From positions 558,001 to 622,000 of the forward strand of contig JAJEKV010000223.1 of assembly GCA_021234155.1 (NCBI GenBank): a stretch of 64,000 bases of DNA, in the 5' to 3' direction. The DNA is from Isoetes taiwanensis (taxonomy: Eukaryota > Streptophyta > Lycopodiopsida > Isoetales > Isoetaceae). Position numbers and translations under genes: made by a program. How positions within the stretch are numbered: position 1 is the first letter of the stretch; the number at the start of each line of letters is the position of its first letter. Under the pieces are notes generated by a model, which was given only the letters and a program-made list of their open reading frames with translations, was not told the DNA's origin and ran no database searches. Shown here in pieces: positions 46,601 to 58,048 of the stretch.

Positions 46601-47140
46601 TTTGGCTATTGCCCGCCTGGCGAAGGTGGCGGAGGCTTAATTGGAGGCCATGGGGCCCCGTTGTGCTCACCTGGGTCGAATCCAGGTTGGTTCCCTACAG
46701 CCGCCAAGGCTGCCGCTTCTGCTGCATCTTCGACCTGCACCATATTCACTGCTCCAAAATCTTGGCAATCAATCTGTCTCCCAGCTACTATTGCTTCAAC
46801 TTGCACTGCAGATTGTCGCCTGAGCTCTGCCAGCTTGTTGTAAAGGGCCCCATTCTTCCCTCTTCCTCCACTATTGTTCCTTTCTGTCTCAGAACTTTTT
46901 GTTGTCTGGAGCTCATTACTAACTTCGATTCCATCCAATCTTTCTCCGGAAGATGGGGCTTTTTCCATATTTGCGTGCAATACAGGTTGTATCAGAGCTG
47001 GGCGATTCTTTGAGGCTTTACCTGGGCTCCCTCGGTCTGCATCTGCGGCAGCTTGCCGAGCAGCAACTTCGGCCGCCCGTCCCTGCGCCTGCGCCAAGAT
47101 TGCCACGTCAGCGTTCATTCTCGTTTTTTCAAACAAACAT
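43600..47140 (-). mobile_element. 3'-truncated LINE: ORF1 (DUF4283-like) and ORF2 endonuclease
   Basis: On the minus strand, ORF1 pieces run from about 47136 to 44953 in several frames. They are an Ala/Gln-rich N terminus (47136-46606), a linker (46342-46061), a DUF4283-like domain (46045-45413; FFLIMFDSEAVVDRLV, GGFLDLRRLNLWLS) and an acidic/Pro tail (45369-44953). ORF2 starts at ATG 44569 (SWNLRGIKG), shifts frame near 44490 (ADVILLTEHRLP) and carries the endonuclease hallmarks GGDLNM (near 44160) and FSHSDHVPQKL (near 43875). It ends inside or just after the endonuclease. Reverse transcriptase and 3' tail are missing. Loss of the 3' rather than the 5' part is atypical for LINE insertion and points to a later deletion or rearrangement. 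Confidence 0.85.
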
Positions 47141-49577
47141 GTAATTCATTTTCATGAATTCTATTGCAAACTCTAATGAGAAAATAGCATCCAATATGGA
47201 TACAATGCATGCATTTATAATAGCCAAAATATGGAGTTTTTAAGGATGCATTCAGAATTTATTCCTTGAATTAAGGTGAACATCACTTGCATTTTGGGCA
47301 GAAATATTGAGATGTTTGCATCCAAAAACACATGCACAGCCCCCTAAGTTGAGGTCAACGGCACCTGCATTGTGGGCAAAATTGTTTAGATGTTAGCATC
47401 CAGAAAACACAGGCACAGCCCCATAAGTTAAAAAACATGCTAGATTTTGAATATGGAGTTGTCTAATAGGCTATTTATCCAAGCTGCTCCAACACCTAAG
47501 AACTGTGGCGTACTCTAATAGCATGATTGTTTGGAGAGCTCTTCTTGCAAAGACAGAAATATAGAGTACTATGTCATTGCATAACTGGTTGGAAGATCTG
47601 TTTAAATTTGGTACTCAAACTTATCGAATCAACATCTGAGTGACTTGATCACAAATCTAAAAGGACGCTCAAACTTCTCAAATTAACATCTCTTGACTTG
47701 ATCACAAATCCCAAAGGATGTCTGAAACCTTCATGGGAGACAAAGTACTGGATAACATAAAATGCAAACACAACAGATGTAAATTAAGTTCATCAAGTTT
47801 GTCATAACATTTGCACACCTCTATTTTTTCTATTTCTGGTCCAAACTATGGCATATACATCTTTTTACTTTGCCAAAATTGAAACATGCAAGCTGGAGTC
47901 ATCCTCCAGATGAATATCTGTGTGTGAGCAAAACTATATTAATGAAAATGCCAATGCCTTACTTATTACATGCTACAACAATCTCAATGTTGACATGAAA
48001 CAATGTGCCCCAACATTTCCGTACCTCATCCAATTATAATTCAATACATAGTCCCTTCATCATATTCTGGCATTAAAAGACATAATATTAAAAGGAGATT
48101 CACGTGGAAGAGAATGAAGAACTCACATTGGAGTAGGATAGATGAGTGATATAAACCACAGTCAATGAGGAATTTCCAAAGTAGACTCCATCTTATATCC
48201 CATTAACCTTCAACAATAAACCTTTTTCACAATAAATCTCCCATTTTTCTTAACTTGCAAATTGTAAAATAGAATGCGTAGCAAACAGGACTTCAATGCT
48301 TAGCAAGTCTACATAATCTATCAAGGTTTACCTTCTTTGGCTGATGTTCTAGCTGCTACATAACTTGAACTATTCACTATATTCTGATATAGGCCATGCT
48401 TTCCTCTGACTAAAAAGAATATTTTGGGAAAAAAATGTAGAACAATGCTGACACAGAATAGCCTTAAAACGTTCTAATGAAAAGAGACCAAACATGTCTT
48501 AGTAAATGACATGGTAGCCAAAGCTGCAACATGATGTGGTTATTTAGCATGGGTTTTAAAATACCAGAAGACCTCAATAGAAATAAAGTGTTTGTAAAGC
48601 ATGAACTCTTTTTTGCAAAATGAACAAAGAATAGAATAGAATAGAATAGGTTTTTAGCGTCCACGGAGACCAATTGGCCTATGGGACCCAAACAAAAAGA
48701 GAGCAGCAAGCATACTACTGCTTAAGCAAATTTTAAACAGATGATGTTTAATGAATGCAACATACTACTACTTAAGGCAAACATTTAAACAGATGAAATT
48801 GGATGAATGCAACAGTAGATGCGCAGAAGTACACTCATGTATGGGTAGTAGCAAAGATATGCTTTTTTTCAACCATGTCTACATTTCTAACAGTTTGAAC
48901 GAATTCACATTACCACTATGTATCCAAACGTATTGAACCTTAAAATATATCCTATCATGCCTCTTGAACCATTGCCAACAGCTATGAAGTCAGCTTGCCT
49001 CATCCAGATGATATAGTTCCATGAAAATACAGATTATGCAGAAACAACTATTCATCTACGAAAAGAGCTTTGGGATAGAAAGAGAACACACTACATTAAA
49101 TCTCTTAATGCAGAGTTGCTATCTTTAGTTTATCTTATGCATGTGCAACTAAGGAACTGAAGGAGCACTTTAACTTCTGTCATATATCTGAAACTCCAAT
49201 AGCAGACATTTGTACCTTGTTTGACGAAGTACGATCTTGCCAAAACAAAGGCCATAAAGATACTTCTAATAGTCTTGTATAAGAAGCAAAGATAATAGGT
49301 GGCCTCAAGAAATAACACCATAGCGAAAGCATGACTAATACTCTTTGTGCATTAAGCTTCAATTGCAATCAACAATCAACTTCAACAGTAAGAATCTGCT
49401 CGTATTTAGAGTGTGAGAATAAGAATCTGGTCGGAAACTTCTGTTTGCTCGTGTTTAGAGTGTCATCTAACTTGCTGCCTCTACCTTTGCTCATATTCAA
49501 GACTTCCTACGAACTTAATACATGGGCATACTAATAATACTTCAAATAATAATACTTTCTAATAATACTTCAAATAG
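47141..49577. other. AT-rich DNA with several short tandem duplications
   Basis: No gene recognised. A 79 bp duplication (about 47271-47431, marked by GCACAGCCCC at 47334 and 47413), a diverged ~60 bp pair around ACTTGATCACAAATC (47643 and 47696) and a 58 bp pair around 48711-48820 (CATACTACT, TTAAACAGATGA) occur, plus AATAG repeats near 48633. Confidence 0.5.
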
Positions 49578-50337
49578 CCAAGGGAATGCGATTCTTGAAT
49601 AAGAAGAATGTGGTCCACCGTGATCTAAGCCTCAAAATATTTTGTTGAGGAGCAAAGGTGAACAAAATTGTCAAGTGAAGATTGCAGATTTTGGGGCATG
49701 TGTAAGAAACGTTAGCACACAAAACAGTTATAGTTTGCATGTAGGTATACCAGAGTATATGGGCCCCGAAATGAAGAGCATGAACCATGATTTTGAGAAA
49801 GGGGGCTATACACGAAAGACAGATGTGTTTAGTTTTGGAAAAGCTTGTCATAAGATTGTCCTAAATAACATAGAGGGGAGCCTTTATGGATTTATTAACC
49901 GTGCAATGTGCCCGGATGCTATTAAACGCCCCTGCTTTGATGAGATATGTGAAGAACTATAGATTGTCAAGGAAGAATTGCTGACAAAACATGCAAGTGA
50001 AGAGATAATAAAATCAATGAAGTCACTATATTTTGTAGACAGAGAGCCAGAAGCACAATTGATAACAGATATAACAGTTGACAGAGATATTATATTGGGC
50101 CAAAAGATCAAGGTGCATTTTAAATTGGCTTGGTTTTACTGTGTCACGTCTTGGATGCGGAAATGCCCCAATGGCACATTATGCAGAATTAAGACAGATA
50201 CGTGGTGTAGGGGACCAGCAGAGAGTATAGTCCATGAATACCAGGTAACTGAACAGGATGATAATGCTATTAATATTTATATCAGATCCTATGGAATTAA
50301 TACATGGGCACACAAATTGCGATATTACAGAATATAG
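49578..50337 (+). pseudogene. Protein kinase C-lobe fragment with unknown C-terminal domain
   Basis: The frame encodes NVVHRDLSLK (catalytic loop), then after a one-base frame loss near 49640 continues LLRSKGEQNCQVKIADFG (DFG), GIPEYMGPEM (APE-like) and TDVFSFGKACHKIV (kinase subdomain IX). After CFDEICEEL there is an in-frame TAG at 49960, and the same frame goes on (KSLYFVDREPEAQLI, GQKIKVHFKLAWFY, RSYGINTWAHKLRYY) to 50337. The N-lobe is absent. No introns interrupt it. The tail past the kinase domain is not recognised but reads like protein. An intact relative would phosphorylate proteins; this copy lacks the ATP-binding lobe and is disrupted. Confidence 0.8.
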
Positions 50338-50507
50338 AAGAGAAAACAAAAAATCGACCTGTACAGAATATAGGAGAAAAAATAGAAAACCGACCTATCT
50401 TGAACAATGCAGATAAGCCCCCTGTATGTCGCCTTGATAGTGCCATGCATGTCAAACTCTGAACTGAAAATTTAAATAGAACTCAAGATTTAAAGGCAAC
50501 ATAATGA

Positions 50508-50810
50508 AGAATCGTACCTTCCGTAAGGTTTAAAGAGGAACTCCAATCCCGAACTCGTGGTCTTCAGACTGCTCGGGTTTGAAAGTCGCAAAGAGTTAAA
50601 ACTCATGACAAAATAAAACACTCCTTGGAAGATCCGCCCGAAGCAACTCCAAAGAATCGTACCTTCCAAAGATCGGGTTTAAAAGGAACTCTAATTTGAA
50701 CTCGGGTTTTTCAGATCCGTTCGGTTGGAAAGGTGCAAACAGTTAAAACTCAATACAAAATAAAACCCTGTGACGAATCTTACCCTGGAAGATCGACTCT
50801 AGGAGCAACT
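50508..50810. repeat. Diverged ~145 bp tandem duplication
   Basis: AGAATCGTACCTTCC occurs at 50508 and 50653. Both are followed by a TTTAAA..GGAACTC block, a GAACTCG block, GTTAAAACTCA and ACAAAATAAAAC. Confidence 0.8.
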
Positions 50811-51123
50811 CCAAACGATCCTGAAATAAACATTTCTTCATCAATTTTGAGAAGATCCGGCTGAGCTTAGCCTACTAATGATATGATATGCTCTACTCAC
50901 GTTTCCAAGATGTAACCCAGCCGAGGCGCCAAAATCAGAACCAGTTGAAGCGCCAAAATGAGACTGAGTAGAATCCAAAATGGGTCTGGGAAATTTCGTA
51001 GAGCAGCAACCCATACAAATTTTTTTCTTCAGTCCAAGATTTTTCATTGAATGCTGGCGCCTGGATTCGAATTCTAGGCATTCAATTTGTCCAACTACAG
51101 TCCCGCAAGGGAACGCAAGCGGG

Positions 51124-51163
51124 AAGGGAACGCCGCATGTGGCGTAACATGTGGCGTTCCCTT
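51124..51163. repeat. Hairpin with 17 bp arms
   Basis: AAGGGAACGCCGCATGT (51124-51140) faces ACATGTGGCGTTCCCTT (51147-51163) with one mismatch and a 6-base loop. A further GGGAACGC word lies just upstream. Confidence 0.9.
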
Positions 51164-51807
51164 GGCACGGAACCCAAAGTGCTCCAAAAATAAAAAAGAA
51201 GATATCAGTTTGTGAGTGCAATGCTTAAGAAAGAAAGAACATTAGACATGTCCCTTACATTTGAGTATTAATAATTTTGGAATGATGTTTGATCTAGTTT
51301 AGAGAAGTTGAAATACATTGTTGCTTCCTTTTAAATACATTGTTTGCTTCTGTTTCATTTATTGGCACATTGTTTTGTCTTCACAAGAACGAAATTATAA
51401 TGGTTGGACTTCCTTTCTCCTACTTATGATAGCTAGAAATCAGGATGGAGGTTTCAATTTACATGTTTATAAGTATATACATAAAAGCAGTTTCAAATAA
51501 CAAAAGCAGAAGAGTGTCCAGCATAAATAAAGAGCTCTCCCTATGTCCTTGCAGGTCTTCTAGACCTTGCTATCATGTTTGACAAGAGAAAGTCGAGCTA
51601 TCGCTACAATTTATCTGATATTAATACCTTCGCAATTTACAATATCGGAAGCCAAGAGTAATACCTGACTCTATACAGATAATATGCATCAAAAAGCTCC
51701 TTATGCAACTTGTAACGTTTCACAATTTTGTATGCTACCTTATACGATCCCATGCCCATACATTGTTGTACAAGGAAGCAGCATGTTTCAGCACCCAGAT
51801 AAGCTGC
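51164..51807. other. Intergenic, nothing recognised
   Basis: AT-rich with no supported feature; it probably includes sequence downstream of the minus-strand pseudogene. Confidence 0.4.
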
Positions 51808-52300
51808 TCACTGGCCTGCTAAATTTGCTTGATTATCTGAAACCATTTTGATAAGAAATTCCTGAGAAATAAAATCTGGCATATCAAACTGCTCCAAAAG
51901 AGAGGCTGCAAAGTTATAGGAGCGCTTCTTTACTAGGTTTAGAATAAATGATTCTAGAAGACATTTAGTTTCATTATGTTTGTCAGCTTTATCAAGCACT
52001 TGTGCAGATATCCTTTAACTCCAAAATAATGACAAGCCTGACAAGAACTTTTTCATCCATATTAACATGCCCACATATCACTTCTTTAAACAATGCAGTG
52101 GCCAACTTTTTTGAAAGGAAGGTATCCTCATTCGTTTTAAATGTCTGGTCAAGTGCAAGGCCCTTAGACAATGAACAACAAAGGTAGCTGGTCCAGGCTG
52201 AGGTGCAGCCTCCAAAGATCTTGTAACCCGTCGAGACAGTGCTTGAAACTTGGCACCAGCCTTTCCTTCCCCTGAAAATAGAATAGGAAAAAACCAGCAT
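51808..52300 (-). pseudogene. Fragment of an unidentified conserved-looking protein, frameshifted
   Basis: Minus strand after an acceptor near 52272 reads EGKAGAKFQALSRRVTRSLE, then GPATFVVHCLRAL in one frame. It continues in another as ALDQTFKTNEDTFLSKKL and ATALFKEVICGHVNMDEK, and then in a third from about 52010 as QVLDKADKHNETKCLLESF and NFAASLLEQFDMPDF. Each part reads like coding sequence, so two frame changes (about 52150 and 52010) have broken one exon. Helical content and the last part vaguely recall plant Mut7-like 3'-5' exonuclease proteins, but this is a weak impression and I do not assign a function. Confidence 0.5.
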
Positions 52301-54144
52301 TACATAGTTGCGGCAGGGTTTGCAAATTCCAATAATGCTATTATTGTAGGCAAAGCAGTGCTGCCACCAAAATGAAGTGCTAGATTTGTCTCCTTGTGCA
52401 TGTCAACTAACAAAACCTGATGATTAGAAAAAACTACTCATGAACCAAAGTCTTTCAAATATTTTGAGACAATGCAACAATTCGTTGAAAATGCCCAGCT
52501 TGGACTGTAGGAACATTCTTACCATTTACATAGGCTGATTTTAAGGCATTGACAAACCGGGGTGGGGGGGGGGGAAGGGGTCTTGTTAGATGCGGTCGAT
52601 GGGGGCCATTAAAACGAATTCTAGCCCTTGGAAGGATCAATGGAGCAGGATTTTGTCATTGCCTCTTCTCTATTTGCAACTTCAACTTTCTGTTAAGGAA
52701 AAAAACGTTGAAGCTCCATCCCATGTTCCCATGAAAGCAAAGTTTCATTAAATATGGAAAATACAAGGTAAGTTGGAATAATTTTAATGTAGGGTTATTG
52801 GAGGGTTATGTATACCTCTATACTTATAGTAGGGTTACATGTATTAAAAAGGGTTATATATACATGTTGCAGGAGAAGGTTATGTATATCGTATATGTCA
52901 CTACATACATATATGTATGCATATATGTGTACATGATACTCAAATATATAACCAATCCTTCCAATGTATGGTTGCTGTAGGGTTATCCTAAATTGGAAGG
53001 GTTCCATCAAAGGGTATATACCCTATATAATGCTATGCCTATACCATTTTATACATCTATCTATCTTTAATATATAAAATACATATACATAAGTATCAAC
53101 CATGCATAAGACACTTGCTTACCATATGCCATTATAGCCTCCGCTATGTCATTCATTCCAACATCTGCAACAAGAAGACGAGGATGGAAATATATTATGA
53201 GTTATACATAACCAGACTTTCTGGACCACAAGCATACTATGGATGATGTATCTTTTCAATGGTATATCATGAACCACAATTTGTTTATTCACATAATAGG
53301 AAGACATCTTGCATCGTTGGAAAAGGTCATTTGTGGATTCATGTCATCAAATCTTCTAAATGGCATTTAATATGGATCTAATGCCAATTACATTCTGTCA
53401 TATAATAGAGTGTCAGCTATATTTGAAGCTAAATGGAATGATCGGGTATCTTTGTTGGAGTTATATAGCCTAAATACAGATGAAGGTTGCATTAATAGAG
53501 CTTAAATGGCGCAACGGCCCTATTTCATGCTAAATGAATCCAGGGAACTAGTTAAATGGCGCACATGCTCCATTTAGCTTAATGGAGAAAAAGTGATTCC
53601 ATTGAATTTCGGCTCCATTTAAGCTAAATGGAGCTTGTGCCCATTATGATAGAATTTCAGCTTGAAATGGGGTCGCCGCACCATTTAAAGCTCCATTTGA
53701 ACTCAACTTTCAGCTTTATTTAAGCTACATTGTAACTCAAAAAACGTGGATCAAGATGGGCCAGATTTTTTATTATAATTTTATATCTAATCAGTATCAG
53801 TTCAATTGTATACTACCAATGCACATTGAAAATTATAGCATTTTATCATTCAATCAAATATTAAAATCTACACCACTAACCTGAGATGTAGTAGCATAAC
53901 GAAGTTGCCAATATATCCACAAGTCGATTCAACAAATACGACGATTTCAACAAGATCTGCAGGCGCCTAAGATAAACTCAATGTAAGCACAAATGCAAAC
54001 TCAACGAGATCAATTGCCATCTAATTTACCAAGATCAACACAATGTGGAGGCGGCAGAGGCGACAGAGGCATGCTCAAGAATAAAAGCCAAATAGCATCC
54101 TTCCCAAAAGAATTGTACAGTCCACATTGAAGGGTTTTTGAATT
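52301..54144. other. Low-complexity and palindrome-rich DNA
   Basis: Contains a run of 12-13 G interrupted by one T near 52562-52574, TA-rich alternating sequence with repeated AGGGTTAT words at 52790-53040, and a cluster of GCTCCATTT / AAATGGAGC words at 53490-53720. No gene recognised. Confidence 0.5.
53568..53634. repeat. GCTCCATTTAAGC palindrome cluster
   Basis: A perfect palindromic pair GCTCCATTT / AAATGGAGC with AAGCT between lies at 53612-53634. A near copy lies at 53568-53588. AAATGGCGC variants occur nearby (53501, 53552), linking it to the motif of the array at 54964-55306. Confidence 0.75.
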
Positions 54145-54274
54145 TTGAACGGGGAATATTGGGGGGGGATTCATATTTTAAATTTTAAATTCACGGGCGG
54201 GATTTTGGGAGGAAAATTTAAATATGGAGGGAGATTTAAAATTCAAATTTCAAAGTGCAAGAAGCGGGGTCTGG

Positions 54275-54545
54275 ATTCTATCCGTTTCTTCTCCTCCTCC
54301 ACCATTCCCTCTCCACTCCTCGCCCCTCCTCCGCTATTACATTTGCATCTACCTCATCCCCTCCATCGCCTTCCAACTCTTATAGTGCTTCCTCCTCTAG
54401 CGCCTCCTCTAAGATTGGATTTTATGCATTTCTTCTCCTCCTCCACCATCCATCCCCCTTCATTTGTTATACTTGCATCTACCTCATCCCTCCATCGCCT
54501 TTCCCGACTCTTCTAATGTTTTTCTCTGAGCGCCACCTCCGCCCT
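54275..54545. repeat. Diverged ~145 bp tandem duplication, C/T-rich
   Basis: TTTCTTCTCCTCCTCCACCA and, further on, TGCATCTACCTCATCCC occur twice, about 145 bp apart. Open frames across it are due to composition. Confidence 0.8.
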
Positions 54546-54592
54546 TCTTTTTTTTACAACATTTGATCCCCGGCCAAGACCTTATACAATTG

Positions 54593-54809
54593 GAGTGCAT
54601 ATTGTATGGTCGATTAAAGAGATGCAAGCAAGCTAGCAACTAGACTACATGCAATGTGAACTGTATGTATTTATTTTAATGCATTGATTTCATCTTCTGT
54701 CGAGTGCATATTGTATGGTCGATTCTGCAGATGAAGCAAGCTAGCAACTAGAGTACATGCAATGTGAACTGTATGTATTTATTTTAATGCATTGATTTCA
54801 TCTTCTGTC
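54593..54809. repeat. 109 bp tandem duplication
   Basis: Units 54593-54701 and 54702-54809 share GAGTGCATATTGTATGG, AAGCTAGCAACTAGA and TTTCATCTTCTGTC. They are nearly identical apart from a few bases around GATTAAAGAGATG / GATTCTGCAGATG. Confidence 0.95.
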
Positions 54810-54963
54810 TTATTATGTGTTCCACATGTAGCTGTTAGGGTAAATTACATCTCTAATACCAAATATACAAATCTTATTTTCTTAGACTCTTCAAGATATA
54901 GTGGTTTAAGTAAATGAATGGCAAAAGAAATGACGATATATATACTTTTTTGTGTGGCTGGTG

Positions 54964-55040
54964 AAGGAAATGTGTGTGTGTGGGCTGATCTTGCCAAATG
55001 GCGAAATGGCGCCATCGTGCCATTTGGCAGGACCAGTCAC

Positions 55041-55084
<44 letters not shown>

Positions 55085-55306
55085 GTGAGAGGTTGATGTT
55101 GCCAAATGGCGCGATGGCGCCATTTGAAGGAAATGGCGCCATCGCGCCATTTGGCAAAACCAGCCACCCAGCCACCCGTTTTTTTTTTTTTTTTTTTTTT
55201 TTTTTTTGAGAGGCTGATCTTGCCAAATGGCGCGATGGCGCCATTTTCTTCAAATGGCGCCATCGCGCCATTTGGCAAGATCAGCCCCACACACACACAT
55301 TTCCTT
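54964..55306. repeat. Nested palindromic array of AAATGGCGC units with poly(T) spacers
   Basis: The outer arms are inverted: 54964-55003 (GGAAATGTGTGTG, GGGCTGATCTTGCC) and 55266-55306 (GGCAAGATCAGCCC, CACACACATTTCC). Between them lie three palindromes. P1 is 54993-55028 (imperfect). P2 is 55101-55155 (25 bp perfect arms, spacer GAAGG). P3 is 55213-55285 (34 bp arms, spacer TCTTC). The core arm reads GCCAAATGGCGCGATGGCG then CCATTT. T runs of 40 (55044-55083) and 29 (55179-55207) separate them. On the minus strand each unit ends in a CTC..-then-A run, like a poly(A) tail. Open frames here are artefacts. Confidence 0.95.
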
Positions 55307-57109
55307 CAAGTGGCGATGGCGCCATTTGGCAGCACAAGACTTTTCCCCTGGTTGTAATTGCCTAATGGTGCCATACCGCCATTTCCTTCAAATAGCATTG
55401 CGACGCCATTTCTTTATCCCAACTGACTATGTTAAAGCCGTCGATGAGGTTTTTGATGAGACTTATTAAAATAGATTGTGCAACATATGCTTATCTCATG
55501 TAAAACTGTTGATATATTTAAAGCAAATGGTGCAGCTGCGCAATTTGCTAGGTGATTACACTTAAGTAAAATGGCGCAGCTGCGCTATTTGCAAGGCCAC
55601 TTCAACATTTTAATGTGTTTAAATGCAACTTTACAGGAATAAATAGAGTATATTTGGACCATGTTTCAGACTAAATGCCAGTTTGTACAGGTACTTTTGC
55701 TTCATTTCATTTCAAATGCAGCAGTTTTCATGCTATTTCTTATAGTTTTTTTAGTATATGGCGCCATAGTGTTCTTCTTTGAATGCATTTTTGCGCCATT
55801 TCATCCCAAATGCAGCAATTTTTGTGCCATTTCCTTTAGTTTTTCCACTAAATAGAGCAGATTTGATCAATAAATGTGCGAAAAAACAAGGAACAAAACA
55901 ATTTCAGTGAAAGTTGGAATCACGAAATTTCCATATTTAATGAAACTGTGCTTATGAATTGTAAATTGCGAGTCTAAGATGGAATTAAGGCCACTTGATC
56001 TCATTTCATATTGCTACTTGTGTATAAATTCCTACTTCCATATGTTGACGATCCAAGAGGCATGCCTTTCAACTAAACTTGCGGACATTTAAATGAATAG
56101 TTTTGCAACATGGTATGAATTCTCCAAGCTAGATGGATATTAGATGGTGTTGCTATGTTGATAATCTGAGACTCGGCTATGGTGATGGAACAATTCAAGA
56201 TCTGCGAGCAGATAATATAGAAGAGAGAAGGAAGGAAAACATGGCCATTACACTATTGCATGAAGTCCTAGAGCCAAAGAAAGTAAGCACATCAATTTTG
56301 CTAGATATGGTATTTCTTACTGTTAAACTAATTTATAGATGAAGAGGCAGAGCTGGTTACTGCAATTTTTGGCATATATCCTCGTTACGTTTCATAGTGT
56401 CCCCACACTAAGTGGTTTTACACAGCTGGAAGCAGGCAATTATGTTTGAAATATTGGACAATGGTCACTTCAAGCAGAGCTATGATTTGAAGCATGCCAC
56501 CTTGAGGGTATCAAAACTGCAGAGATGTTATCTTAGAAACCTAAACTGATATGTTATATATGTTAATTGCTATTCATCTCTACTTAATTTGGCTGCTTTT
56601 ATGTGGTAAGAACAAGTTCTTCATCCAAAGTATGGCATTTATTTATGAACTGATATATTATGTTACCCTGCATCTTTTATGAGCCTTTCCTATTAGTTCA
56701 TACATTCCTATGTGGCCTTCACCATGAAGTTTAGAGATCTTATGGAAAAGAAAAAACCAGTGAGCAAAAGTAACCTGTGTAGGTGTAGACTGGCTGTACA
56801 AATGCTGCAATGCTCATGGTCAATTTGATACAACAATTCTATTGAGTGTCATTTTTACTTCCAGACATGTTAATAAACAACATCACATTCACATCGATTT
56901 CCCAAGATCTGCCTTTGTGGAACACGTGGCAAGCTTTTGCTAAGAGAAACAAGCAAGGTTGACGAGCCTCTACCAAAGCCGACGACATGCAAATGCAGTG
57001 CAACAAAAAAATTATAGCAACAATTATGAAGCATTCATTACTATGCTATACATATTATAGGTTCATAAGTGAAATAAATAAATAAATAATAGCACTAAGC
57101 ATTATGCTA
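55307..57109. other. Non-coding DNA with scattered GGCGC-type motifs
   Basis: Degenerate relatives of the array motif continue to about 55850 (GGCGATGGCGCCATTTGG near 55311, AAATGGCGCAGCTGCGC near 55569, ATGGCGCCAT near 55758). Beyond that no gene was recognised. An open frame at 56133-56342 shows no domain. Confidence 0.45.
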
Positions 57110-57685
57110 CTGGTATGACACCCTTCATGCTAATGTATGAATACCAATGCTTAAGTCCAACAATATGGCATGATCCGATATCCAGAGCGCAATTGGCACA
57201 AGATTTGGTTCCGGACATGGAGCCAACATCAAGGAAGCAAGGGAATGCATACTTAAAGCGCAAGCAAGACAAAAGACCTACGTGGATAAGCACTGCACAG
57301 ACGGGAATTTTGAGAAGGACGATGTGGTAGAGGTTGTATGGCTCAGGATTGCTATCAAGAAAGGAAAATTCAACATTGGAACAGGAAAAAACCAGCACCA
57401 AGATGGGTAGGACCGTTCAAGATAATTAGAAAAGTGAGGAACTTAGCTTATGAGTTAGAGCTCCCCCCATATTTAAGAGTCCATAAAGTATTTCATGTTA
57501 GTTTGCTTTAGTAGCATGTTCCTAATGGAGCAGTTCTATTGCAAGATCACCATCTCCTTGACTCAAGTATGGAGAACTCCTCTTGGAACTTGAAAAGGTA
57601 CTCCAATGAAGGCACGACGGTAGAAACACTTGATAAAATGGAAATTTGCAAGAGGAAGCTACTTGGAAAAAGGAAACGGATTTAA
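57110..57685 (+). mobile_element. Old Ty3/Gypsy relic: end of integrase/pol
   Basis: Reading fragments on the plus strand match the end of a Gypsy polyprotein: TPFMLMYEYQCLSPT, an Arg/Lys-rich stretch, then after a frame change [20 protein letters not shown] and [18 protein letters not shown] before a stop at 57511. Residual pol-like sequence continues to about 57685. Orientation is opposite to the element at 58049-63617, so it is a separate, older insertion. Confidence 0.85.
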
Positions 57686-58048
57686 AGAGGGGCTATCCCT
57701 CTTTCCGAACCCCCTAAACGAAGGCAAGAAAGTGTTCTTGTCTTAAGAAAGGCCCCGAGACTCAGTATCCAAAGTCCCTTCTTAAGATAGTAACTGACAA
57801 TAAGTTAGAGCATGCATTGGTGTACTCTGAAGGTATGGTCTAATCCTCTTCTCTCTCTAGCTTACATGTGTTTCCTTGGGTATTTACAGGGCTCAACACA
57901 TATTCTACTCTTATACGTTTTTCACCCCACGTATAGGGGCTGTGGTGTGTTTCAAGAACAAAGAACATGAGAACAGCTTATATAGAAATTTTACTAGACA
58001 GGGCCTTTGGTCATACGGATATGATTCTACAACGCATCACTATGTTGC

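Noticed and set aside
43640-47176. Several plus-strand open frames of 60-142 codons
   Set aside because: They are antisense shadows of the LINE ORF1 and endonuclease, whose domains read on the minus strand.
52790-53040. Interstitial telomere from repeated AGGGTTA words
   Set aside because: The words are irregularly spaced within TA-rich sequence and never form consecutive TTTAGGG-type units.
54874-55469. Open frames with poly-Lys or poly-Phe runs
   Set aside because: They are translations of the T/A runs and palindromes of the repeat array on both strands.
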